Notes under the pieces: model-generated
The model's database searches: none
The model's input: the letters and a program-made list of their open reading frames with translations, nothing else
What the model was told of the DNA's origin: nothing
Made by a program: the position numbers and the translations under genes
From: Rathayibacter sp. VKM Ac-2760
GTDB taxonomy: Bacteria; Actinomycetota; Actinomycetes; Actinomycetales; Microbacteriaceae
NCBI RefSeq assembly: GCF_009834185.1
Contig: NZ_CP047173.1
Location: 3,968,001-4,032,000, forward strand
Reading direction: 5' to 3'
Length of the DNA: 64,000 nt
Shown here: piece after piece, positions 1-7,658 of the stretch
Position numbering within the stretch: position 1 is the first letter of the stretch
Layout: every line of letters starts with the position of its first letter

Positions 1-322
1 ACCCACCCACCGGACACGTGGATCTCGATACGCCCGCTCCGCGGCCTACTCGATCAGCATCACGACGCGGCCGCATGCGAACGCGGACCTTCCATGCTGG
101 TCGAGTAGCCGCGCAGCGGCGTATCGAGACCCACCGCCCTCAGCACGCCGGGTCTGCAGACCCCTGTTCTGACGCAGGTGGATCTCGATACGCGCGCTGC
201 GCGCGCTACTCGATCAGCATGAAGACGCGGACTCACACGGAACGCGGCGCGCCCCTTCCATGCTGGTCGAGTATCGCGCGGAGCGGCGTATCGAGACCCG
301 CCGCGGCCAGGACGCCGGCCCG
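1..322. repeat. Intergenic block of palindromic repeat units in two head-to-head pairs
   Basis: This gene-free stretch holds four copies of a roughly 42-bp unit. Two read 'GGATCTCGATACGC...CTACTCGATCAGCAT' (18-60 and 178-220) and two are the opposite orientation, 'CATGCTGGTCGAGTA...GGCGTATCGAGACC' (93-134 and 259-300). They form two inverted pairs with spacers of about 32-38 bp. The centre of each unit is itself a small GC hairpin. Related units occur at 2036-2120, 10199-10229, 51017-51193 and 52166-52207. They look like a genome-wide REP-like family; no transposase is nearby. Confidence 0.8.
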
Positions 323-763
323 TCAGTCCGTCACCGCGTCGTAGACCGCGAGCAGGCGGTCGAGGAAGGCCTGCACCGTCGCGCGCTCCGCCGCGTCGAG
401 GTCGGCGACGACCGCCTCGACGCCCGCGATCAGCGGGGCGACCCGCTCCTGCGCGCGCCGCGCCGACTCCTCCGAGGCGGTCACGATCAGCTTGCGCCCG
501 TCCGTCGGGTGCCGCTCGCGGCGGACGTGCCCGGCCGCCTCGAGGCGGTTCAGCACGAGGGTCGTCGCCGCGGTCGAGACGCCGAGGCGCCCCGCCAGCT
601 CGGTCGGCGTCAGCGGCCCGCTCGACATCAGGTGCGTCATCGCGTCGAGCCCGACGGCGTCGACCGCGAGCGCGCGGGTCAGCGACTGCTCGAAGAGCCG
701 CTGCCGCTCCGTCACCTGGCGCACGCGGGTCCGGATGCCGAGGTCGGGCGCGCTGTCACTCAT
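323..763 (-). CDS. MarR-family transcriptional regulator
   Basis: A 146-residue protein with the MarR winged helix: the HTH spans about residues 52-75 (LTPTELAGRLGVSTAATT) and the wing about 82-91 (RERHPTDGRK). It should bind DNA as a dimer and release it on binding a small phenolic or drug-like ligand; the ligand is unknown. I chose the ATG at 763 because it begins at the usual MarR N-terminus with a GGAG upstream. It is divergent from the FAD monooxygenase at 823, with two 11-bp dyads in the 59-bp gap, so it most likely represses that gene and itself. Confidence 0.85.
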   Translation of the reverse strand: MSDSAPDLGIRTRVRQVTERQRLFEQSLTRALAVDAVGLDAMTHLMSSGPLTPTELAGRLGVSTAATTLVLNRLEAAGHVRRERHPTDGRKLIVTASEESARRAQERVAPLIAGVEAVVADLDAAERATVQAFLDRLLAVYDAVTD

Positions 764-783
764 GGCTCCACGATAACGGTGTA

Positions 784-808
784 GATTGCCAATCTCATTG
801 ATAATCAA
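784..808. promoter_or_regulatory. Candidate MarR operator: two adjacent 11-bp dyads
   Basis: GATTGCCAATC (784-794) and TTGATAATCAA (798-808) are each perfect palindromes around one central base, 3 bp apart, in the divergent gap between marR and the monooxygenase. Size and position suit a MarR dimer site. This is inferred from sequence only. Confidence 0.6.
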
Positions 809-822
809 CGAAAGCGGCAACC

Positions 823-2028
823 ATGACCCGTGTCCTGATCTCCGGCGCCAGCATCGCCGGCCCCGCCCTCGCGTTCTGGCTGCACCGCTACGGCGTCGAG
901 ACGACGATCGTCGAGCGCGCCCCCGCACTCCGGCTCGGCGGGCAGAACGTCGACGTCCGCGGTGCCGGCCGCGAGGTCGCCCGCCGGATGGGCCTCGAGG
1001 ACGCGATCCGCGCCGCGACCACCGGCGAGATCGGCACCCGCTTCGTCGGCCGCGGCGGGCGCACGCTCGCCGAGTTCCCGGCCGGCACCGACGACTCCGG
1101 CGGCGCGACCGCCGAGCTGGAGATCCTCCGCGGCGACCTCGCGCAGCTCCTGGTCGACGCCACGGCCGAGCACACCGAGTACCGCTACGGCGACCGCATC
1201 ACGGGGCTCGACGACGACGGCACCGGCGTCACCGTCTCCTTCGAGCACGCCCCCGACGAGCGCTTCGACCTCGTCGTCGCGGCCGACGGCATCGGCTCGA
1301 GCACGCGCCGCCTCGTCTTCGGCGCCGAGCCGCAGATCCGCTCGCTCGGCCTCGAGACCTCCTACGCCACGATCCCGCGCACCGCCGCGGACGACGACTG
1401 GTGGCGCTGGTACGCCGCGGCGGGCGGCCGCAGCATCACCCTCCGCCCGGACCCGCACGGCACCCTCCGCGTCGCGCTCTCGCAGGTGATCGACCGCCGG
1501 CTCGACCGCGCGAGCACCGAGCGCCGCTCGCTCGACGAGCAGCGCGCCCACCTCCGCCGAGTCTTCGGCGATGCCGGCTGGGAGGCGCAGCGCGTCCTCC
1601 GCGGCATCGACGAGGCCGACGAGCTCTACTACGAGCAGATCGGGCAGGTGCACGCCCCGCGCTGGTCGAGCGGGCGGTTCGCGCTGGTCGGCGACGCCGC
1701 CTACTGCGCCTCCCCGGTCAGCGGGATGGGGACGAGCCTGTCGCTCACGGGCGCCTACGTGCTGGCCGGCGAGCTCGCGGCGCACGTCGATCCGCGCGAC
1801 GGCTTCGCGGGGTACGAGCGAATCATGCGGCCGTACGTGAAGCAGGCGCAGGACCTGCCGCCGGGCGTGCCGCGGGTGGCGAACCCGGTGTCGCGGCTCG
1901 GAGTCGCGGCGTTCGGGCTCGCGGTGAAGGTCGCGGCGACGCCGGTGATCGGGCGGACGATGGGGCGGTTCTTCACGCCGCCGGCGGACGCGATCGCGCT
2001 GCCGGAGTACTCGCACCTCGAGCGCTGA
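823..2028 (+). CDS. FAD-dependent monooxygenase (PHBH/TetX-like, group A)
   Basis: A 401-residue flavoprotein hydroxylase. The N-terminal FAD site is GASIAG (8-13) with a beta-alpha-beta ending in VER (30-32). The 'DG' motif is AADGIGSS (153-160), and the 'GD' motif that binds FAD ribityl/pyrophosphate is FALVGDAAYCASP (287-299). Family members use NAD(P)H and O2 to hydroxylate aromatics, or to inactivate drugs such as tetracycline or rifamycin. The substrate cannot be read from sequence. Pairing with a divergent MarR regulator suggests induction by an aromatic or xenobiotic compound. Confidence 0.85.
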   Translation: MTRVLISGASIAGPALAFWLHRYGVETTIVERAPALRLGGQNVDVRGAGREVARRMGLEDAIRAATTGEIGTRFVGRGGRTLAEFPAGTDDSGGATAELEILRGDLAQLLVDATAEHTEYRYGDRITGLDDDGTGVTVSFEHAPDERFDLVVAADGIGSSTRRLVFGAEPQIRSLGLETSYATIPRTAADDDWWRWYAAAGGRSITLRPDPHGTLRVALSQVIDRRLDRASTERRSLDEQRAHLRRVFGDAGWEAQRVLRGIDEADELYYEQIGQVHAPRWSSGRFALVGDAAYCASPVSGMGTSLSLTGAYVLAGELAAHVDPRDGFAGYERIMRPYVKQAQDLPPGVPRVANPVSRLGVAAFGLAVKVAATPVIGRTMGRFFTPPADAIALPEYSHLER

Positions 2029-2035
2029 CGGGGCG

Positions 2036-2120
2036 GGATCTCGATACGCCCCTGCGGGGCTACTCGATCAGCAAGCAGTCCATGCTGGTCGAGTAGCCGC
2101 GGAGCGGCGTATCGAGACCC
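2036..2120. repeat. Head-to-head pair of the 'CTCGATACGC' repeat unit
   Basis: The unit at 2037-2080 (GATCTCGATACGCC...CTACTCGATCAGCA) is followed by its inverted partner at about 2082-2120 (CATGCTGGTCGAGTAGCC...GTATCGAGACC). The two halves could fold into a long hairpin between the convergent monooxygenase and DUF808 genes, so the element could also act as a transcription barrier. Confidence 0.8.
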
Positions 2121-2126
2121 GACCCG

Positions 2127-3017
2127 TCAGTGGGCCTCGGCCGGCTCGCCGCGACGCAGCACGCGCCGCACGCCCATCACGGCGGCCACGACGATCAGGC
2201 CGAGCACCAGCCCGAGGATCATCGAGACGAAGGTGTCGGCCAGCCAGACCACGACCGGGCCGGCGCCCTCGACCGCGCCGGTGACGACGTGCACGAGGTC
2301 GTACGGCCCGTGCCAGAACGTCTCGGCCAGGTTCGCCGTGACGAGGTGCCCGCCGACCCAGAGCATCGCGAGCGTGCCGACGATGCTGATGGTGCGGAAC
2401 ACGGCCGGCATCGACGCGACGATGCGCACGCCGAAGCGCCGGACGCCTCGCGCCGCGTTCTTCATCATCCGCAGCCCCACGTCGTCGATCTTGACCAGCA
2501 GCGCGACGGCGCCGTAGACGAGCAGCGTCATCCCGAGGCCGATCACGAGCAGCGCCGCGAGGGTCCCGCCGAAGCCGAGGCCGGTGTCGAGACCGTCGAG
2601 CGCGATCAGCATGATCTCGGTGCTGAGGATGAGGTCGGTCCGCACGGCCCCGAAGACGAGCTTCTTCTCGTCCCGCGCCTCCGTCTCGCCCGCGGCGTGG
2701 TGCACGCCGAACCACTCGAGCACCTTCTCCGCCCCCTCGAAGCAGAGGAACGCGCCGCCGATGATCAGCAGGTACGGCAGCACCCACGGGGCGAAGGAGG
2801 AGAGCAGCAGCGCGATCGGGATGATGATCACGAACTTGTTGACGAGGCTGCCGAGCGCGATCTTCCCGACCACCGGCAGCTCCCGCGCCGGGGTCAGCCC
2901 CTGGACGTACTGCGGAGTGACGGCCGCGTCGTCGATGACGACACCGGCCGTCTTCGCGCTCGCCTTCAGGGCGGCGGTGAGGATGTCATCGACGACGGCG
3001 AGCAGGCCGACCGACAT
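2127..3017 (-). CDS. DUF808 family inner-membrane protein (YedI-like)
   Basis: A 296-residue multi-spanning membrane protein. It opens with MSVGLLAVVDDILTAALKAS, typical of DUF808, followed by the conserved soluble segment DDAAVTPQYVQGLTPARELP and hydrophobic segments around residues 55-95, 140-180, 210-230 and 255-285. The family is widespread and has no established biochemical role; E. coli YedI is the namesake. Length matches the family. A good ribosome site (AAGGAG) precedes the ATG. It is monocistronic. Confidence 0.85.
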   Translation of the reverse strand: MSVGLLAVVDDILTAALKASAKTAGVVIDDAAVTPQYVQGLTPARELPVVGKIALGSLVNKFVIIIPIALLLSSFAPWVLPYLLIIGGAFLCFEGAEKVLEWFGVHHAAGETEARDEKKLVFGAVRTDLILSTEIMLIALDGLDTGLGFGGTLAALLVIGLGMTLLVYGAVALLVKIDDVGLRMMKNAARGVRRFGVRIVASMPAVFRTISIVGTLAMLWVGGHLVTANLAETFWHGPYDLVHVVTGAVEGAGPVVVWLADTFVSMILGLVLGLIVVAAVMGVRRVLRRGEPAEAH

Positions 3018-3077
3018 GGGTGCTCCTTGACTGGGAACGAATGAGGACGTTCACAGTATCCGGCAGTGCGGCACACC

Positions 3078-4130
3078 TCAGCGCGGCGCCGGCCCCGTGC
3101 TCTCCCGCACGACGAGCTCCGTCGGCGTCAGCGTGACGCCCGAGCGCTCGCCCGACTCGAGCTCGCGCAGCAGGATGTCGACCGAGCGCCGCCCGGTGTC
3201 ACCGAAGGACTGGTGCACGGTGGTCAGCGGCGGCCAGAAGCTCGCCGACTCCTCCATGTCGTCGAAGCCGACGACGCTCACCTCGCCCGGCACCGCGCGG
3301 CCCGCGTCGTGCAGGGCCCGCAGCACGCCGAGCGCCATCTGGTCGTTCGCGGCGAAGATCGCCGTCACGGCCGGATCCGCGGCCAGCTCGCGGCCGATCC
3401 GGTGGCCGGACGCGCTCGACCAGTCGCCGACGAGCGCCGGCGGCACGGGCGCCCCGGCGGAGCGCAGCGTCGACTCCCAGGCCTCGCGGCGCCGCTCCGC
3501 GGAGTAGGAGCGCTCGGGCCCGGCGACGTGGTGCACGGTCCGGTGCCCGAGCCCGAGCAGGTGCTCGACGGCCTGGCGCGCGCCCGAGACCTGGTCGGTG
3601 TCGACGACCGGGTAGCGGTCGCCGCCCGCGGAGTCGACGACCACGACGGGCAGATCGGGCGGCAGCACGATGTCGGCCTCGTCGAGCAGGTGCGCCTCCA
3701 TCACGATGATGACGCCGTCCACGGCCTCCTCGCTCAGGCGGTGGAAGGCGACGGACACCTCGCCCTGGGTCGGGTGCGGCACGGGGATGAGCGTGATCGA
3801 GTAGCCGGCATCGGCCGCCGCGATCGCGATCGCGTCGAGCGTGCGCATGTTGCCGAAGGAGGACAGCGTGAACATGATCACGCCGATGCTGTGGAAGCGG
3901 CCGGTGCGCAGCGCCCGCGCGGCGCTGTTGGGCCGGTAGCCGAGGTCGCGCATCGCCTCGAGGACGCGCTCGCGCGTCTCGGTGTCGACGTTCTGCTTGC
4001 CGTTGGACACCCGCGACACGGTCTGCCCGGACACGTTCGCGCGCCGCGCGACGTCGGCCATCGACACGCCCCGTCGGCGCGGGACGGCGGTCGCCGCGTT
4101 CGAGCCCGCCGCGTTCGTCTCGATCGCCAT
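3078..4130 (-). CDS. LacI-family regulator of the adjacent galactoside operon
   Basis: A 350-residue LacI/GalR protein: HTH at about 22-41 (VSMADVARRANVSGQTVSRV), hinge helix RPNSAARALRTGR (about 66-78), then a periplasmic-binding-like sugar domain ending in VVGFDDMEES and LTTVHQSF. I chose the ATG at 4130 because GAGGGACGAC lies just before it; an upstream in-frame ATG at 4178 lacks support and would add 16 residues of poor composition. It is divergent from the CUT1/GH35 genes at 4282, whose promoter region carries an 18-bp dyad, so it is most likely their sugar-responsive repressor. Confidence 0.88.
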   Translation of the reverse strand: MAIETNAAGSNAATAVPRRRGVSMADVARRANVSGQTVSRVSNGKQNVDTETRERVLEAMRDLGYRPNSAARALRTGRFHSIGVIMFTLSSFGNMRTLDAIAIAAADAGYSITLIPVPHPTQGEVSVAFHRLSEEAVDGVIIVMEAHLLDEADIVLPPDLPVVVVDSAGGDRYPVVDTDQVSGARQAVEHLLGLGHRTVHHVAGPERSYSAERRREAWESTLRSAGAPVPPALVGDWSSASGHRIGRELAADPAVTAIFAANDQMALGVLRALHDAGRAVPGEVSVVGFDDMEESASFWPPLTTVHQSFGDTGRRSVDILLRELESGERSGVTLTPTELVVRESTGPAPR

Positions 4131-4234
4131 GTCGTCCCTCCGCGGGCCCCGCCCGCCGCGCCACACCCGTGACCTCATCGAAACCTAACGGATCGTGCAC
4201 GTGTTGACGTCGCCATGCTACGGTGGCGTTCTGT

Positions 4235-4252
4235 CATGTTGACGTGAACATG
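4235..4252. promoter_or_regulatory. Candidate LacI-family operator
   Basis: CATGTTGACGTGAACATG is an 18-bp palindrome with a single mismatched pair, 29 bp before the first permease start and within the 151-bp gap divergent from lacI. A second GTTGACGT half occurs at 4203-4210. Its position suits repression of the transporter operon. Confidence 0.6.
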
Positions 4253-4281
4253 ACGGATCTGACCCGAACGGAATCCCGCCG

Positions 4282-5223
4282 ATGACGACGACGTCTCCCC
4301 CTGTCCCCCTGCGCGAGGTCTCCCCGCCGGCCGCGCCGCTCGCCGTCCCGCGGAGCCGCGCGAAGAGCGAGTGGAAGGGCCTCGCCTTCGTGGCGCCCTT
4401 CCTGGTGATCTTCCTGCTCGTCTTCATCGCGCCGGTGGTCTACTCGATCTACCTCAGCCTCTTCCGCGAGCAGCTCATCGGCGGCAACGCCTTCGTCGGC
4501 TTCGAGAACTACCTCGCGATCTTCCGCGACCCGAACTTCTGGGAGGGCTTCGGCCGCGTCCTGCTGTTCCTGGTCGTGCAGGTCCCCGTGATGCTCGTGC
4601 TCGCCCTCGTCGCCGCCCTCGCGATCGACAGCGGACGGCTGCACGGCACCGGCTTCTTCCGCATCGTCGTCTTCCTCCCCTACGCGGTCCCCGCCGTCGT
4701 CGCGGTGCTGATGTGGGGCTTCATCTACGGCGACAACTTCGGCCTCACCGCCAACGTCAACGACCTGCTCGGCTCCGATCTGATCGCGCCGTTCTCGCGC
4801 GACTGGATCCTGGTCTCGATCGGCAACATCGTCACGTGGGAGTTCGTCGGCTACAACATGCTGATCTTCTACTCCGCGCTGAAGACGATCCCCGGCGAGC
4901 TCTACGAGGCCGCCGAGATCGACGGCGCCGGCCCGCTGCGCGTCATCCGCTCGATCAAGCTGCCCGCCCTGCGCGGTGCCATCGTGATCGCCTCGATCTT
5001 CTCGATCATCGGCAGCTTCCAGCTGTTCAACGAGCCGAACATCCTCCGGACGCTCGCGCCGAACATCATCACCACCTACTTCACCCCGAACATGTACGCC
5101 TACAACCTGTCCTTCGCGGGTCAGCAGTACAACGCGTCGGCCACGGTCGCCATCGTCATGGGCGTGATCACCGCGGTGATCGCCTACGTCGTGCAGCTCC
5201 GCGGCGCGCGCAAGGAGAACTGA
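4282..5223 (+). CDS. Carbohydrate ABC transporter permease, CUT1 MalF-type
   Basis: A 313-residue inner-membrane permease with about six membrane segments, the first at about 33-60. The EAA loop that contacts the ATPase is YEAAEIDGAGPLRVIRSIKLP (from 208). It pairs with the MalG-type permease at 5223, which starts inside its stop codon (ATGA). No ATPase gene lies in the operon, as is usual in actinobacteria, where a shared MsiK-like ATPase serves many CUT1 importers. The GH35 enzyme downstream suggests import of beta-galacto-oligosaccharides. Confidence 0.88.
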   Translation: MTTTSPPVPLREVSPPAAPLAVPRSRAKSEWKGLAFVAPFLVIFLLVFIAPVVYSIYLSLFREQLIGGNAFVGFENYLAIFRDPNFWEGFGRVLLFLVVQVPVMLVLALVAALAIDSGRLHGTGFFRIVVFLPYAVPAVVAVLMWGFIYGDNFGLTANVNDLLGSDLIAPFSRDWILVSIGNIVTWEFVGYNMLIFYSALKTIPGELYEAAEIDGAGPLRVIRSIKLPALRGAIVIASIFSIIGSFQLFNEPNILRTLAPNIITTYFTPNMYAYNLSFAGQQYNASATVAIVMGVITAVIAYVVQLRGARKEN

Positions 5224-6146
5224 TGGCCCTCGCAACGGCCCCCCGGCCCACCTCGACCCGCCCCGCCCCGGCGAAGCGCCCCGCCCGCCGCGGCTCCTCG
5301 GTCGCCCCGAAGAAGTCGATCGCCTTCACCCTGCTGATGTCGGCGTTCATCCTCTACAGCCTCGTGCCGCTCGCCTGGCTCGTGATCAACGCGACCAAGA
5401 CCCAGGCCGGCCTGTTCTCGAGCTTCGGCCTCTGGTTCGACGGCGACTTCGTCCTCTTCCAGAACATCGCCGAGACGCTCACCTACCGCGACGGCATCTT
5501 CCTCCGCTGGCTCGGCAACACGCTGCTCTACGTCGTCGTCGGCGCGGGCGGAGCGACGCTGCTGGCGACGCTCGCCGGCTACGGTCTCGCGAAGTTCCGC
5601 TTCGCCGGGCGCAAGGCGGTCTTCGCGGTCGTCCTCGGCGCGATCGCCGTCCCCGGCACCGCGCTCGCCGTCCCGACGTTCCTGATGTTCAGCCAGCTCG
5701 GCCTCACCAACACCCCGTGGGCGATCATCATCCCCTCGCTGATCAGCCCCTTCGGCCTCTACCTGGTCTGGGTCTACGCGGTCGAGTCGGTGCCGACGGA
5801 GCTGCTCGAGGCGGCGCGGATGGACGGCGCGGGCGAGTTCCGCACCTTCTTCACCATCTCGATCCGCCTGCTCGCCCCCGGCATCGTCACCGTCCTGCTG
5901 TTCTCGGTCGTCGCGACCTGGAACAACTACTTCCTGCCGCTGATCATGCTGAGCGACCCCCAGTGGTACCCGCTCACCGTCGGCCTCAACCAGTGGAACG
6001 CGCAGGCCACCGGTGTCAGCGCGCAGCCGATCTACAACCTGGTCATCACCGGCTCGCTGCTGACGATCATCCCGATCGTCGTCGCCTTCCTCGGCCTCCA
6101 GCGCTTCTGGCAGTCCGGCCTCAGCGCCGGCAGCGTCAAGGGCTGA
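5223..6146 (+). CDS. Carbohydrate ABC transporter permease, CUT1 MalG-type
   Basis: A 307-residue permease with a basic Ala/Pro-rich N-terminus (residues 1-30), six predicted membrane segments and the EAA loop LLEAARMDGAGEFRTFFTIS. The typical MalG-type ending (QRFWQSGLSAGSVKG) is intact. The ATG overlaps the previous stop by 4 bp, which implies translational coupling and equal amounts of the two subunits. Together they form the channel for the lipoprotein encoded next. Confidence 0.88.
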   Translation: MALATAPRPTSTRPAPAKRPARRGSSVAPKKSIAFTLLMSAFILYSLVPLAWLVINATKTQAGLFSSFGLWFDGDFVLFQNIAETLTYRDGIFLRWLGNTLLYVVVGAGGATLLATLAGYGLAKFRFAGRKAVFAVVLGAIAVPGTALAVPTFLMFSQLGLTNTPWAIIIPSLISPFGLYLVWVYAVESVPTELLEAARMDGAGEFRTFFTISIRLLAPGIVTVLLFSVVATWNNYFLPLIMLSDPQWYPLTVGLNQWNAQATGVSAQPIYNLVITGSLLTIIPIVVAFLGLQRFWQSGLSAGSVKG

Positions 6147-6229
6147 GCCCCCACGAACCCCACCCTCCGGTCGGAGCGTCCTGCCCCGCACCACCCACCC
6201 CACAGCACGAAGAAGTGAAGGGAACTCCC

Positions 6230-7582
6230 ATGAAGATCGCCCACTCCGCCCTCCGGCGGACCCTGACGGTCGTCGCGGCCGCAGCACTCGCCGCGGGCTC
6301 GCTCGCCGCCTGCTCGTCCGGCGGCACCACCGGCGGCGGCACGACCGCCTCCGGCACCGCGGCCGACCTCGACGCCGCCCTCGAGGCCGGCGGCAAGATC
6401 ACCTACTGGAGCTGGACCCCCAGCGCCGAGGCCCAGGTCGCCGCGTTCGAGAAGGCGTACCCGAAGGTCGACGTCGAGCTGGTCAACGCCGGCACGAACA
6501 AGGACGAGTACACCAAGCTCGAGAACGCGATCAAGGCCGGCTCGGGCGCCCCCGACGTCGTCCAGATCGAGTACTACGCCATGCCGCAGTTCGCGCTGTC
6601 GGACTCGCTGCTCGACCTCTCGCAGTACGGCATGGGCGACCTCGAGGACAAGTTCTCGGCGTCCACCTGGGGCAGCGTCAACATCGACGGCAAGCTCGTC
6701 GGCCTCCCGCAGGACTCGGGCCCCATGGCCATGTTCTACAACAAGACGGTCTTCGACCAGTACGGCATCTCCGTCCCGACCACCTGGGACGAGTACATCG
6801 CCGCGGCGAAGGCGCTGCAGGCGGCCGACCCGTCGAAGTTCATCACCGCGGACACCGGCGACGCCGGCTTCGCGACCAGCATGATCTGGCAGGCGGGCGG
6901 CGAGCCCTTCACCACCGACGGCACGAACGTCACCGTGAACCTCGCCGACGAGGGCACCGAGAAGTGGACCGGCGTCTGGAACCAGCTCGTCGAGGGCGAC
7001 CTCCTCTCCGACACCCCCGCCTGGGGCGACGAGTGGTACAAGGGCCTCGGCGACGGCTCGATCGCCTCGCTGATCACCGGCGCCTGGATGCCCGGCGTGC
7101 TCGAGTCCAGCGTCCCCGACGCCTCCGGCGACTGGGCCGTCGCGCCGATCCCGACCTACGACGGCACCGCCGTCAGCGCCGAGAACGGCGGTGGCGGCCA
7201 GTCCGTCACCAAGCAGAGCGAGAACCCGGCGCTGGCCGCCGCGTTCCTGCGCTGGCTGAACAGCGACGAGGCCTCGGTCGACGTCTTCCTCGAGAGCGGC
7301 GGATTCCCGTCGACCTCGGCCGACCTCAGCAGCCCCGACTTCACCGGCGCCGAGTCGGAGTACTTCGGCGGCCAGAAGATCAACGAGGTGCTGACCCAGG
7401 CTTCGCAGGACGTGCGTCCCGGCTGGTCGTACCTGCCGTTCCAGGTCTACGCGAACAGCGTCTTCGGCGACACGGTCGGCCAGTCCTACGCCAACAAGAC
7501 GAGCCTGGACGACGGAATCGCCGCCTGGCAGAGCAAGCTCGTCGAGTACGGCAACGCTCAGGGCTTCACCGTCTCCGAGTAG
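6230..7582 (+). CDS. Sugar-binding lipoprotein of CUT1 ABC transporter
   Basis: A 450-residue extracellular solute-binding protein (family 1, MalE-like). The signal peptide ends at the lipobox SLAAC, with Cys28 as the lipidated residue, followed by a Gly/Ser/Thr-rich linker (about 29-45). The mature part begins ITYWSWTPSAEAQVAAFEKAYP, typical of the family, and many surface Trp/Tyr residues suit sugar stacking. A clear AAGGGAA ribosome site precedes the ATG. It is followed by a strong hairpin at 7595-7628 that may set its expression above that of its neighbours. Confidence 0.9.
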   Translation: MKIAHSALRRTLTVVAAAALAAGSLAACSSGGTTGGGTTASGTAADLDAALEAGGKITYWSWTPSAEAQVAAFEKAYPKVDVELVNAGTNKDEYTKLENAIKAGSGAPDVVQIEYYAMPQFALSDSLLDLSQYGMGDLEDKFSASTWGSVNIDGKLVGLPQDSGPMAMFYNKTVFDQYGISVPTTWDEYIAAAKALQAADPSKFITADTGDAGFATSMIWQAGGEPFTTDGTNVTVNLADEGTEKWTGVWNQLVEGDLLSDTPAWGDEWYKGLGDGSIASLITGAWMPGVLESSVPDASGDWAVAPIPTYDGTAVSAENGGGGQSVTKQSENPALAAAFLRWLNSDEASVDVFLESGGFPSTSADLSSPDFTGAESEYFGGQKINEVLTQASQDVRPGWSYLPFQVYANSVFGDTVGQSYANKTSLDDGIAAWQSKLVEYGNAQGFTVSE

Positions 7583-7594
7583 CACCCACGATGC

Positions 7595-7628
7595 TCGAGG
7601 CCGGTCGGATCGCTCCGGCCGGCCTCGA
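7595..7628 (+). terminator. Strong intra-operon hairpin (attenuator or mRNA stabiliser)
   Basis: Arms TCGAGGCCGGTCGGA (7595-7609) and TCCGGCCGGCCTCGA (7614-7628) pair over 15 bp with one G-U wobble and a TCGC loop. There is no U-tract. It sits between the binding-protein and beta-galactosidase genes, where a partial terminator or a 3'-end protecting stem would raise binding-protein mRNA relative to the enzyme. Confidence 0.7.
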
Positions 7629-7658
7629 CCCGTCTCACGATCCTGAGGGGGATCCCGC

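Noticed and set aside
18..300. CRISPR array
   Set aside because: Only four units in alternating orientation with dissimilar spacers and internal palindromes, and no cas genes; they are dispersed intergenic repeats.
5184..6287. Long minus-strand open frame across the second permease and SBP start
   Set aside because: Acidic/Arg repeats without any fold or ribosome site; it is the shadow of the MalG-type permease.
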